NCBI RefSeq assembly: GCF_000003605.2
Contig: NW_003144150.1
Location: 25,765 to 89,764 of the forward strand
Reading direction: 5' to 3'
Origin: Saccoglossus kowalevskii
Taxonomy: Eukaryota; Hemichordata; Enteropneusta; Harrimaniidae
DNA length: 64,000 bases
The position numbers and the translations under genes are program-made. The notes beneath the pieces are model-generated. The model worked only from the letters and a program-made list of their open reading frames with translations. It was not told where the DNA came from and made no database searches. The first letter of the stretch is position 1; every line of letters begins with the position of its first letter. This document shows, piece after piece, positions 1 to 11,875 of the stretch.

Positions 1-2046
1 CTAGTGTGGGTGGTGTGAGGTAACTCTGAGTGTCTGGTGAGGGTGATGTGAGGTAACTCTGAGTGTCTAGTTAGGGTGATGTGAGGTAACTCTGAGTGTC
101 TAGTGAGGGTGATGTGAGGTAACTCTGAGTGTCTAGTTAGGGTGATGTGAGGTAACTCTGAGTGTCTAGTGAGGGTGATGTGGGGTAACTCTGAGTGTCT
201 AGTTAGGGTGATGTGAGGTAACTCTGAGTGTCTAGTTAGGGTGATGTGGGGTAACTCTGAGTGTCTAGTTAGGGTGATGTGAGGTAACTCTGAGTGTCTA
301 GTGAGGGTGATGTGAGGTAACTCTGAGTGTCTAGTTAGAGTGATGTGAGGTAACTCGGAGTGTCTAGTGAGGGTGATGTGAGGTAACTCTGAGTGTCTAG
401 TGAGGGTGATGTGAGGTAACTCTGAGTGTCTAGTGAGGGTGATGTGAGGTAACTCTGAGTGTCTAGTGAGGGTGATGTGAGGTAACTCTGAGTGTCTAGT
501 GAGGGTGATGTGAGGTAACTCTGAGTGTCTAGTGAGGGTGATGTGAGGTAACTCTGAGTGTCTAGTGAGGGTGATGTGAGGTAACTCTGAGTGTCTAGTG
601 AGGGTGATGTGAGGTAACTCTGAGTGTCTAGTGAGGGTGATGTGAGGTAACTCTGAGTGTCTAGTGAGGGTGATGTGAGGTAACTCTGAGTGTCTAGTGA
701 GGGTGATGTGAGGTAACTCTGAGTGTCTAGTGAGGGTGATGTGAGGTAACTCTGAGTGTCTAGTGAGGGTGATGTGAGGTAACTCTGAGTGTCTAGTGAG
801 GGTGATGTGAGGTAACTCTGAGTGTCTAGTGAGGGTGATGTGAGGTAACTCTGAGTGTCTAGTGAGGGTGATGTGAGGTAACTCTGAGTGTCTAGTGAGG
901 GTGATGTGAGGTAACTCTGAGTGTCTAGTGAGGGTGATGTGAGGTAACTCTGAGTGTCTAGTGAGGGTGATGTGAGGTAACTCTGAGTGTCTAGTGAGGG
1001 TGATGTGAGGTAACTCTGAGTGTCTAGTGAGGGTGATGTGAGGTAACTCTGAGTGTCTAGTGAGGGTGATGTGAGGTAACTCTGAGTGTCTAGTGAGGGT
1101 GATGTGAGGTAACTCTGAGTATCTAGTGAGGGTGATGTGAGGTAACTCTGAGTGTCTAGTTAGGGTGGTGTGAGGTAACTCTGAGTGTCTAGTGAGGGTG
1201 ATGTGAGGTAACTCTGAGTGTCTAGTTAGGGTGATGTGAGGTAACTCTGAGTGTCTAGTGAGGGTGATGTGAGGTAACTCTGAGTGTCTAGTTAGGGTGA
1301 TGTGAGGTAACTCTGAGTGTCTAGTGAGGGTGATGTGGGGTAACTCTGAGTGTCTAGTTAGGGTGATGTGAGGTAACTCTGAGTGTCTAGTGAGGGTGAT
1401 GTGAGGTAACTCTGAGTGTCTAGTTAGGGTGATGTGAGGTAACTCTGAGTGTCTAGTGAGGGTGATGTGGGGTAACTCTGAGTATCTAGTGAGGGTGATG
1501 TGAGGTAACTCTGAGTGTCTAGTGAGGGTGATGTGAGGTAACTCTGAGTGTCTAGTGAGGGTGATGTGAGGTAACTCTGAGTGTCTAGTGAGGGTGATGT
1601 GAGGTAACTCTGAGTGTCTAGTTAGGGTGATGTGAGGTAACTCTGAGTGTCTAGTTAGGGTGATGTGAGGTAACTCTGAGTGTCTAGTGAGGGTGATGTG
1701 AGGTAACTCTGAGTGTCTAGTTAGGGTGATGTGAGGTAACTCTGAGTGTCTAGTTAGGGTGATGTGAGGTAACTCTGAGTGTCTAGTGAGGGTGATGTGA
1801 GGTAACTCTGAGTGTCTAGTTAGGGTGATGTGAGGTAACTCTGAGTGTCTAGTGAGGGTGATGTGAGGTAACTCTGAGTGTCTAGTGAGGGTGATGTGAG
1901 GTAACTCTGAGTGTCTAGTTAAGGTGATGTGAGGTAACTCTGAGTGTCTAGTGAGGGTGATGTGGGGTAACTCTGAGTGTCTAGTGAGGGTGATGTGAGG
2001 TAACTCTGAGTATCTAGTGAGGGTGATGTGAGGTAACTCTGAGTGT
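1..2046 (+). repeat. Array domain 1: A/B units around a homogeneous block
   Basis: The domain opens with mixed gtgaggg (A) and gttaggg (B) units. It contains the paired marker gttagagtg followed by actcggag at about 335-360. That pair recurs near 9191, 12192, 18488 and 63443, so this stretch belongs to the same HOR family. A perfect A-only run follows, then A/B units with occasional gatgtgggg and gagtat variants. There is no gene. Confidence 0.85.
364..1089 (+). repeat. Perfect run of 22 identical 33-bp units
   Basis: By direct reading, 22 consecutive units have the consensus A sequence with no substitution or indel (726 bp). The unit at 1090 breaks the run with gagtat in place of gagtgt. 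The lack of variation contrasts with the variant-rich surroundings. It suggests recent local expansion or gene conversion, or possibly an assembler's consensus over a stretch it could not resolve. Confidence 0.93.
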
Positions 2047-2706
2047 CTAGTGTGGGTGGTGTGAGGTAACACTGAGTGTCTGGTGAGGGTGATGTGAGGT
2101 AACTCTGAGTGTCTAGTTAGGGTGATGTGAGGTAACTCTGAGTGTCTAGTGAGGGTGGTGTGAGGTAACTCTGAGTGTCTAGTGAGGGTGATGTGAGGTA
2201 ACTCTGAGTGTCTAGTGAGGGTGATGTGAGGTAACTCTGAGTATCTAGTGAGGGTGATGTGAGGTAACTCTGAGTGTCTAGTGTGGGTGGTGTGAGGTAA
2301 CACTGAGTGTCTGGTGAGGGTGATGTGAGGTAACTCTGAGTGTCTAGTTAGGGTGATGTGAGGTAACTCTGAGTGTCTAGTGAGGGTGATGTGAGGTAAC
2401 TCTGAGTGTCTAGTGAGGGTGATGTGAGGTAACTCTGAGTATCTAGTGAGGGTGATGTGAGGTAACTCTGAGTGTCTAGTGTGGGTGGTGTGAGGTAACA
2501 CTGAGTGTCTGGTGAGGGTGATGTGAGGTAACTCTGAGTGTCTAGTTAGGGTGATGTGAGGTAACTCTGAGTGTCTAGTGAGGGTGGTGTGAGGTAACTC
2601 TGAGTGTCTAGTGAGGGTGATGTGAGGTAACTCTGAGTGTCTAGTGAGGGTGATGTGAGGTAACTCTGAGTATCTAGTGAGGGTGATGTGAGGTAACTCT
2701 GAGTGT
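2047..2706 (+). repeat. Short higher-order repeat, three copies of 7, 6 and 7 units
   Basis: Three HOR copies lie in tandem at 2047-2277 (231 bp), 2278-2475 (198 bp) and 2476-2706 (231 bp). Each begins with a gtgtgggtggtg unit carrying aacactg. Then follow a ctggtg unit, a gttaggg unit, plain A units and a unit ending gagtat. The middle copy lacks the gtgagggtggtg unit found fourth in the other two. The aacactg version of the gtgtggg unit is rare elsewhere. Confidence 0.9.
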
Positions 2707-2771
2707 CTAGTGTGGGTGGTGTGAGGTAACTCTGAGTGTCTAGTTAGGGTGATGTGAGGTAACTCTGAGTG

Positions 2772-3029
2772 TCAAGTGAGGGTGATGTGAGGTAACTCTG
2801 ATTGTCTAGTGAGGGTGATGTGAGGTAACTCTGAGTATCTAGTGAGGGTGATGTGAGGTAACTCTGAGTGTCTAGTGAGGGTGATGTGAGGTAACTCTGA
2901 TTGTCTAGTGAGGGTGATGTGAGGTAACTCTGAGCGTCTAGTGAGGGTGATGTGAGGTAACACTGAGTGTCTAGTGAGGGTGATGTGAGGTAACTCTGAG
3001 TGTCTAGTGAGGGTGATGTGAGGTAACAC
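2772..3029 (+). repeat. 258-bp HOR cassette, copy 1
   Basis: This block runs from a unit with gtcaagtg to a unit with aacactg. The ordered variants are gattgtc, gagtat, plain, gattgtc, gagcgtc and aacactg. The same ordered series occurs at 4054-4311, 36709-36966, 47262-47519 and 54976-55233, with partial copies near 4778 and 18890. It is the best tag for following long-distance copying in the array. Confidence 0.92.
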
Positions 3030-4053
3030 TGAGTGTCTAGTGAGGGTGATGTGAGGTAACTCTGAGTGAATAGTGAGGGTGATGTGAGGTAACTCTGAGT
3101 GTCTAGTGAGGGTGTTGGGGGTAACTCTGAGTGTCTAGTGAGGGTGATGTGAGGTAACTCTGAGTGTCTAGTTAGGGTGATGTGAGGTAACTCTGAGTGT
3201 CTAGCAAGGGTGGTGGTAGGTAACTCTGAGTGTCTAGTGAGGGTGTTGGGGGTAACTCTGAGTGTCTAGTGAGGGTGATGTGAGGTAACTCTGAGTGTCT
3301 AGTGAGGGTGATGTGAGGTAACTCTGAGTGTCTAGTTAGGGTGATGTGAGGTAACTCTGAGTGTCTAGCAAGGGTGGTGGTAGGTAACTCTGAGTGTCTA
3401 GTGAGGGTGTTGGGGGTAACTCTGAGTGTCTAGTGAGGGTGATGTGAGGTAACTCTGAGTGTCTAGTTAGGGTGATGTGAGGTAACTCTGAGTGTCTAGT
3501 GAGGGTGATGTGAGGTAACTCTGAGTGTCTAGTGAGGGTGATGTGAGGTAACTCTGAGTATCTAGTGAGGGTGATGTGAGGTAACTCTGAGTGTCTAGTG
3601 TGGGTGGTGTGAGGTAACTCTGAGTGTCTAGTTAGGGTGATGTGAGGTAAATCTGAGTGTCTAGTGAGGGTGATGTGAGGTAACTCTGAGTGTCTAGTGA
3701 GGGTGATGTGAGGTAACTCTGAATGTCTAGTGAGGGTGATGTGAGGTAACTCTGAGTGTCTAGTGAGGGTGATGTGAGGTAACTCTGAGTGTCTAGTTAG
3801 GGTGATGTGAGGTAACTCTGAGTGTCTAGTGAGGGTGATGTGAGGTAACTCTGAGTGTCTAGTGAGGGTGATGTGAGGTAACTCTGAGTGTCTAGTGAGG
3901 GTGATGTGAGGTAACTCTGAGTGTCTGGTGAGGGTGATGTGAGGTAACTCTGAGTGTCTAGCAAGGGTGGTGGTAGGTAACTCTGAGTGTCTAGTGAGGG
4001 TGATGTGAGGTAACTGAGTGTCTAGTTAGGGTGATGTGAGGTAACTCTGAGTG

Positions 4054-4311
4054 TCAAGTGAGGGTGATGTGAGGTAACTCTGATTGTCTAGTGAGGGTGA
4101 TGTGAGGTAACTCTGAGTATCTAGTGAGGGTGATGTGAGGTAACTCTGAGTGTCTAGTGAGGGTGATGTGAGGTAACTCTGATTGTCTAGTGAGGGTGAT
4201 GTGAGGTAACTCTGAGCGTCTAGTGAGGGTGATGTGAGGTAACACTGAGTGTCTAGTGAGGGTGATGTGAGGTAACTCTGAGTGTCTAGTGAGGGTGATG
4301 TGAGGTAACAC
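4054..4311 (+). repeat. 258-bp HOR cassette, copy 2
   Basis: It has the same variant order as the copy at 2772 and lies 1,282 bp downstream of it. A third, modified version begins near 4778; there the final aacactg has reverted to aactctg. The three lie within about 2.3 kb, which suggests local tandem amplification of a block of roughly 0.7-1.3 kb. Confidence 0.92.
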
Positions 4312-4777
4312 TGAGTGTCTAGTGAGGGTGATGTGAGGTAACTCTGAGTGAATAGTGAGGGTGATGTGAGGTAACTCTGAGTGTCTAGTGAGGGTGTTGG
4401 GGGTAACTCTGAGTGTCTAGTGAGGGTGATGTGAGGTAACTCTGAGTGTCTAGTTAGGGTGATGTGAGGTAACTCTGAGTGTCTAGCAAGGGTGGTGGTA
4501 GGTAACTCTGAGTGTCTAGTGAGGGTGTTGGGGGTAACTCTGAGTGTCTAGTGAGGGTGATGTGAGGTAACTCTGAGTGTCTAGTTAGGGTGATGTGAGG
4601 TAACTCTGAGTGTCTAGTGAGGGTGATGTGAGGTAACTCTGAGTGTCTAGTGAGGGTGATGTGAGGTAACTCTGAGTATCTAGTGAGGGTGATGTGAGGT
4701 AACTCTGAGTGTCTAGTGTGGGTGGTGTGAGGTAACTCTGAGTGTCTAGTTAGGGTGATGTGAGGTAACTCTGAGTG

Positions 4778-4969
4778 TCAAGTGAGGGTGATGTGAGGTA
4801 ACTCTGATTGTCTAGTGAGGGTGATGTGAGGTAACTCTGAGTATCTAGTGAGGGTGATGTGAGGTAACTCTGAGTGTCTAGTGAGGGTGATGTGAGGTAA
4901 CTCTGATTGTCTAGTGAGGGTGATGTGAGGTAACTCTGAGCGTCTAGTGAGGGTGATGTGAGGTAACAC
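4778..4969 (+). repeat. 258-bp HOR cassette, partial copy
   Basis: It carries gtcaag, gattgtc, gagtat, plain, gattgtc, gagcgtc and the first aacactg unit of the cassette. It lacks the second aacactg unit seen in the full copies, where consensus units follow instead. Confidence 0.85.
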
Positions 4970-7900
4970 TGAGTGTCTAGTGAGGGTGATGTGAGGTAAC
5001 TCTGAGTGTCTAGTGAGGGTGATGTGAGGTAACTCTGAGTGTCTAGTGAGGGTGATGTGAGGTAACTCTGAGTGAATAGTGAGGGTGATGTGAGGTAACT
5101 CTGAGTGTCTAGTGAGGGTGTTGGGGGTAACTCTGAGTGTCTAGTGAGGGTGATGTGAGGTAACTCTGAGTGTCTAGTTAGGGTGATGTGAGGTAACTCT
5201 GAGTGTCTAGTGAGGGTGATGTGAGGTAACTCTGAGTATCTAGTGAGGGTGATGTGAGGTAACTCTGACTGTCTAGTGAGGGTGATGTGAGGTAACTCTG
5301 AGTGTCTAGTTAGGGTGATGTGAGGTAACTCTGAGTGTCTAGTGAGGGTGATGTAAGGTAACTCTGAGTATCTAGTGAGGGTGATGTGAGGTAACTCTGA
5401 GTGTCTAGTGAGGGTGATGTGAGGTAACTCTGAGTGTCTAGTGAGGGTGGTGTGAGGTAACTCTGAGTGTCTAGTGAGGGTGATGTGAGGTAACTCTGAG
5501 TGTCTAGTTAGGGTGATGTGAGGTAACTCTGAGTGTCTAGTGAGGGTGATGTGAGGTAACTCTGAGTGTCTAGTGAGGGTGATGTGAGGTAACTCTGAGT
5601 GTCTAGTGAGGGTGATGTGAGGTAACTCTGAGTGTCAAGTGAGGGTGATGTGAGGTAACTCTGAGTGTCTAGTGAGGGTGATGTGAGGTAACTCTGAGTG
5701 TCTAGTTAGGGTGATGTGAGGTAACTCTGAGTGTCTAGTGAGGGTGATGTGAGGTAACTCTGAGTATCTAGTGAGGGTGATGTGAGGTAACTCTGAGTGT
5801 CTAGTGAGGGTGATGTGAGGTAACTCTGAGTGTCTAGTGAGGGTGATGTGAGGTAACTCTGAGTGTCTAGTGAGGGTGATGTGAGGTAACTCTGAGTGTC
5901 TAGTGAGGGTGATGTGAGGTAACTCTGAGTGTCTAGTGAGGGTGATGTGAGGTAACTCTGAGTGTCTAGTGAGGGTGATGTGAGGTAACTCTGAGTGTCT
6001 AGTGAGGGTGATGTGAGGTAACTCTGAGTGTCTAGTGAGGGTGATGTGAGGTAACTCTGAGTGTCTAGTGAGGGTGATGTGAGGTAACTCTGAGTGTCTA
6101 GTGAGGGTGATGTAAGGTAACTCTGAGTATCTAGTGAGGGTGATGTGAGGTAACTCTGAGTGTCTAGTGAGGGTGATGTGAGGTAACTCTGAGTGTCTAG
6201 TGAGGGTGATGTGAGGTAACTCTAAGTGTCTAGTGAGGGTGATGTGAGGTAACTCTGAGTGTCTAGTGAGGGTGATGTGAGGTAACTCTGAGTATCTAGT
6301 GAGGGTGATGTGAGGTAACTCTGAGTGTCTAGTGTGGGTGGTGTGAGGTAACTCTGAGTGTCTGGTGAGGGTGATGTGAGGTAACTCTGAGTGTCTAGTT
6401 AGGGTGATGTGAGGTAACTCTGAGTGTCTAGTGAGGGTGATGTGAGGTAACTCTGAGTGTCTAGTTAGGGTGATGTGAGGTAACTCTGAGTGTCTAGTGA
6501 GGGTGATGTGGGGTAACTCTGAGTGTCTAGTTAGGGTGATGTGAGGTAACTCTGAGTGTCTAGTGAGGGTGATGTGAGGTAACTCTGAGTGTCTAGTAAG
6601 GGTAATGTGAGGTAACTCTGAGTGTCTAGTGAGGGTGATGTGGGGTAACTCTGAGTATCTAGTGAGGGTGATGTGAGGTAACTCTGAGTGTCTAGTGAGG
6701 GTGATGTGAGGTAACTCTGAGTGTCTAGTTAGGGTGATGTGAGGTAACTCTGAGTGTCTAGTGAGGGTGATGTGAGGTAACTCTGAGTATCTAGTGAGGG
6801 TGATGTGAGGTAACTCTGAGTGTCTAGTGAGGGTGATGTGAGGTAACTCTGAGTGTCTAGTGAGGGTGATGTGAGTGTAACTCTGAGTGTCTAGTGAGGG
6901 TGATGTGAGGTAACTCTTGAGTGTCTAGTTAGGGTGATGTGAGGTAACTCTGAGTGTCTAGTGAGGGTGATGTGAGGTAACTCTGAGTGTCTAGTGAGGG
7001 TGATGTGAGGTAACTCTGAGTGAATAGTGAGGGTGATGTGAGGTAACTCTGAGTGTCTAGTGAGGGTGTTGGGGGTAACTCTGAGTGTCTAGTGAGGGTG
7101 ATGTGAGGTAACTCTGAGTGTCTAGCAAGGGTGGTGGTAGGTAACTCTGAGTGTCTAGTGAGGGTGATGTGAGGTAACTCTGAGTGTCTAGCAAGGGTGG
7201 TGGTAGGTAACTCTGAGTGTCTAGTGAGGGTGATGTGAGGTAACTCTGAGTGTCTAGTGAGGGTGATGTGAGGTAACTCTGAGTGTCTAGTTAGGGTGAT
7301 GTGAGGTAACTCTGAGTGTCTAGTGAGGGTGATGTGAGGTAACTCTGAGTGTCTAGTTAGGGTGATGTGAGGTAACTCTGAGTGTCTAGTGAGGGTGATG
7401 TGAGGTAACTCTGAGTGTTTAGTTAGGGTGATGTGAGGTAACTCTGAGTGTCTAGTGAGGGTGATGTGAGGTAACTCTGAGTGTCTAGTTAGGGTGATGT
7501 GAGGTAACTCTGAGTGTCAAGTGAGGGTGATGTGAGGTAACTCTGAGTGTCTAGTGAGGGTGGTGTGAGGTAACTCTGAGTGTCTAGTGAGGGTGATGTG
7601 AGGTAACTCTGAGTGTCTAGCAAGGGTGGTGGTAGGTAACTCTGAGTGTCTAGTGAGGGTGATGTGAGGTAACTCTGAGTGTCTAGTGAGGGTGATGTGA
7701 GGTAACTCTGAGTGTCTAGTGAGGGTGATGTGAGGTAACTCTGAGTGTCTAGTGAGGGTGATGTGAGGTAACTCTGAGTGTCTAGTGAGGGTGATGTGAG
7801 GTAACTCTGAGTGTCTAGTGAGGGTGATGTGAGGTAACTCTGAGTGTCTAGTGAGGGTGATGTGAGGTAACTCTGAGTGTCTAGTGAGGGTGATGTGAGG

Positions 7901-8874
7901 TAACACTGAGTGTCTAGTGAGGGTGGTGTGAGGTAACTCTGAGTGTCTAGTGAGGGTGATGTGAGGTAACTCTGAGTGTCTAGCAAGGGTGGTGGTAGGT
8001 AACTCTGAGTGTCTAGTGAGGGTGATGTGAGGTAACTCTGAGTGTTCTAGTGAGGGTGATGTGAGGTAACTCTGAGTGTCTAGTGAGGGTGATGTGAGGT
8101 AACTCTGAGTGTCTAGAGAGGGTGATGTGAGGTAACTCTGAGAGTCTAGTGAGGGTGATGTGAGGTAACTCTGAGTGTCTAGTTAGGGGTGATGTGAGGT
8201 AACTCTGAGTGTCTAGTGAGGGTGATGTGAGGTAACTCTGAGTGTCTAGTGAGGGTGATGTGAGGTAACTCTGAGTGTCTAGTGAGGGTGATGTGAGGTA
8301 ACTCTGAGTGTCTAGTGAGGGTGATGTGAGGTAACTCTGAATGTCTAGTGAGGGTGATGTGAGGTAACTCTGAGTGTCTAGTGAGGGTGGTGTGAGGTAA
8401 CTCTGAGAGTCTAGTGAGGGTGATGTGAGGTAACACTGAGTGTCTAGTGAGGGTGATGTGAGGTAACTCTGAGTGTCTAGTTAGGGTGATGTGAGGTAAC
8501 TCTGAGTGTCTAGCAAGGGTGGTGGTAGGTAACTCTGAGTGTCTAGTGAGGGTGTTGGGGGTAACTCTGAGTGTCTAGTGAGGGTGATGTGAGGTAACTC
8601 TGAGTGTCTAGTTAGGGTGATGTGAGGTAACTCTGAGTGTCAAGTGAGGGTGATGTGAGGTAACTCTGAGTGTCTAGTGAGGGTGATGTGTGGTAACTCT
8701 GAGTATCTAGTGAGGGTGATGTGAGGTAACTCTGAGTGTCTAGTGTGGGTGGTGTGAGGTAACTCTGAGTGTCTAGTGAGGGTGATGTGAGGTAAGTCTG
8801 AGTATCTAGTGAGGGTGATGTGAGGTAACTCTGAGTGTCTAGTGTGGGTGGTGTGAGGTAACTCTGAGTGTCTG

Positions 8875-10094
8875 GTGAGGGTGATGTGAGGTAACTCTGA
8901 GTGTCTAGTTAGGGTGATGTGAGGTAACTCTGAGTGTCTAGTGAGGGTGATGTGAGGTAACTCTGAGTGTCTAGTTAGGGTGATGTGAGGTAACTCTGAG
9001 TGTCTAGTGAGGGTGATGTGGGGTAACTCTGAGTGTCTAGTTAGGGTGATGTGAGGTAACTCTGAGTGTCTAGTTAGGGTGATGTGGGGTAACTCTGAGT
9101 GTCTAGTTAGGGTGATGTGAGGTAACTCTGAGTGTCTAGTGAGGGTGATGTGAGGTAACTCTGAGTGTCTAGTTAGAGTGATGTGAGGTAACTCGGAGTG
9201 TCTAGTGAGGGTGGTGGTAGGTAACTCTGAGTGTCTAGTGAGGGTGATGTGAGGTAACTCTGAGTGTCTAGTGAGGGTGGTGGGAGGTAACTCTGAGTGT
9301 CTAGTGAGGGTGATGTGAGGTAACTCTGAGTGTCTAGTGAGGGTGATGTGAGGTAACTTTGAGTGTCTAGTTAGGGTGATGTGAGGTAACTCTGAGTGTC
9401 TAGTGAGGGTGATGTGAGGTAACTCTGAGTATCTAGTGAGGGTGATGTGAGGTAACTCTTAGTGTCTAGTTAGGGTGGTGTGAGGTAACTCTGAGTGTCT
9501 GGTGAGGGTGATGTGAGGTAACTCTGAGTGTTTAGTGAGGGTGATGTGAGGTAACTCTGAGTGTCTAGTGAGGGTGATGTGAGGTAACTCTGAGTGTCTA
9601 GTGAGGGTGATGTGAGGTAACTCTGAGTGTCTAGTTAGGGTGATGTGAGGTAACTCTGAGTGTCTAGTGAGGGTGATGTGAGGTAACTCTGAGTGTCTAG
9701 TTAGGGTGATGTGAGGTAACTCTGAGTGTCTAGTGAGGGTGATGTGAGGTAACTCTGAGTGTCTAGTTAGGGTGATGTGAGGTAACTCTGAGTGTCAAGT
9801 GAGGGTGATGTGAGGTAACTCTGAGTGTCTAGTGAGGGTGATGTAAGGTAACTCTGAGTATCTAGTGAGGGTGATGTGAGGTAACTCTGAGTGTCTAGTG
9901 AGGGTGATGTGAGGTAACTCTGAGTGTCTAGTGAGGGTGATGTGAGGTAACTCTGAGTGTCTAGTGAGGGTGATGTGAGGTAACTCTGAGTGTCTAGTGA
10001 GGGTGATGTGAGGTAACTCTGAGTATCTAGTGAGGGTGATGTGAGGTAACTCTGAGTGTCTAGTGTGGGTGGTGTGAGGTAACTCTGAGTGTCT
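8875..10094 (+). repeat. 1,220-bp duplicated segment, copy 1
   Basis: This segment matches 11876-13095 base for base at a constant offset of 3,001 bp. I saw one difference: A at 9412 against C at 12413. Shared rare landmarks are actcggag, ggtggtggtagg, ggtggtgggagg, aacttt, actcttag, gtttag, gtcaag and gatgtaagg. Both ends of the match fall at a ctag/ctgg difference. The offset is 91 units minus 2 bp, explained by a 31-bp unit near 10676. Confidence 0.92.
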
Positions 10095-11875
10095 AGTGAG
10101 GGTGATGTGAGGTAACTCTGAGTGTCTAGTTAGGGTGATGTGAGGTAACTCTGAGTGTCTTGTGAGGGTGATGTGAGGTAACTCTGAGTGTCTAGTTAGG
10201 GTGATGTGAGGTAACTCTGAGTGTCTAGTGAGGGTGATGTAAGGTAACTCTGAGTATCTAGTGAGGGTGATGTGAGGTAACTCTGAGTGTCTAGTGAGGG
10301 TGATGTGAGGTAACTCTGAGTGTCTAGTGAGGGTGATGTGAGGTAACTCTGAGTGTCTAGTGAGGGTGATGTGAGGTAACTCTGAGTGTCTAGTGTGGGT
10401 GATGTGAGGTAACTCTGAGTGTCTAGTGAGGGTGATGTGAGGTAACTCTGAGTGTCTAGTGAGGGTGATGTGAGGTAACTCTGAGTGTCTAGTGAGGGTG
10501 ATGTGAGGTAACTCTGAGTGTCTAGTTAGGGTGATGTGAGGTAACTCTGAGTGTCTAGTGAGGGTGATGTGAGGTAACTCTGAGTGTCTAGTGAGGGTGA
10601 TGTGAGGTAACTCTGAGTGTCTAGTTAGGGTGATGTGAGGTAACTCTGAGTGTCTAGTTAGGGTGATGTGAGGTAACTGAGTGTCTAGTGAGGGTGATGT
10701 GAGGTAACTCTGAGTGTCTAGTTAGGGTGATGTGAGGTAACTCTGAGTGTCTAGTGAGGGTGATGTGAGGTAACTCTGAGTATCTAGTGAGGGTGATGTG
10801 AGGTAACTCTGAGTGTCTAGCAAGGGTGGTGGTAGGTAACTCTGAGTGTCTAGTGAGGGTGATGTGAGGTAACTCTGAGTGTCTAGTTAGGGTGATGTGA
10901 GGTAACTCTGAGTGTCTAGTGAGGGTGATGTGAGGTAACTCTGAGTGTCTAGTTAGGGTGATGTGATGTAACTCTGAGTGTCAAGTAAGGGTGATGTGAG
11001 GTAACTCTGAGTGTCTAGTGAGGGTGATGTGAGGTAACTCTGAGTATCTAGTGAGTGTGATGTGAGGTAACTCTGAGTGTCTAGTGAGGGTGATGTGAGG
11101 TAACTCTGAGTGTCTAGTGAGGGTGGTGTGAGGTAACTCTGAGAGTCTAGTGAGGGTGATGTGAGGTAACTCTGAGTGTCTAGTGAGGGTGATGTGAGGT
11201 AACTCTGAGTGTCTAGTGAGGGTGATGTGAGGTAACTCTGAGTGTCTAGTGAGGGTGATGTGGGGTAACTCTGAGTATCTAATGAGGGTGATGTGAGGTA
11301 ACTCTGAGTGTCTAGTGAGGGTGATGTGAGGTAACTCTGAGTGTCTAGTTAGGGTGATGTGAGGTAACTCTGAGTGTCTAGTGAGGGTGATGTGAGGTAA
11401 CTCTGAGTGTCTAGTAAGGGTGATGTGAGGTAACTCTGAGTGTCTAGTGAGGGTGATGTGGGGTAACTCTGAGTATCTAGTGAGGGTGATGTGAGGTAAC
11501 TCTGAGTGTCTAGTGAGGGTGATGTGAGGTAACTCTGAGTGTCTAGTTAGGGTGATGTGAGGTAACTCTGAGTGTCTAGTGAGGGTGATGTAAGGTAACT
11601 CTGAGTATCTAGTGAGGGTGATGTGAGGTAACTCTGAGTGTCTAGCGAGGGTGATGTGAGGTAACTCTGAGTGTCTAGTGAGGGTGATGTGAGGTAACTC
11701 TGAGTGTCTAGTGAGGGTGATGTGAGGTAACTCTGAGTGTCTAGTTAGGGTGATGTGAGGTAACTCTGAGTGTCTAGTGAGGGTGATGTGAGGTAACTCT
11801 GAGTGTCTAGTGAGGGTGATGTGAGGTAACTCTGAGTGTCTAGTGAGGGTGGTGTGAGGTAACTCTGAGTGTCTA

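Larger units (their letters stand above)
2707..8640 (+). repeat. Array domain 2: mosaic rich in gcaag and gttggggg units
   Basis: This domain mixes plain A/B units with a special set: gtcaag, gattgtc, gagcgtc, aacactg, gagtgaata, the 32-bp gtgttggggg unit and the gcaagggtggtggtagg unit. The special units recur in a fixed order, for example from 2772 and again from 4054. The 32-bp units, a 31-bp unit near 4013 and single-base insertions near 6870, 6915, 8045 and 8187 break the three-base register. A perfect run of ten A units lies at 5768-6097. Confidence 0.85.
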
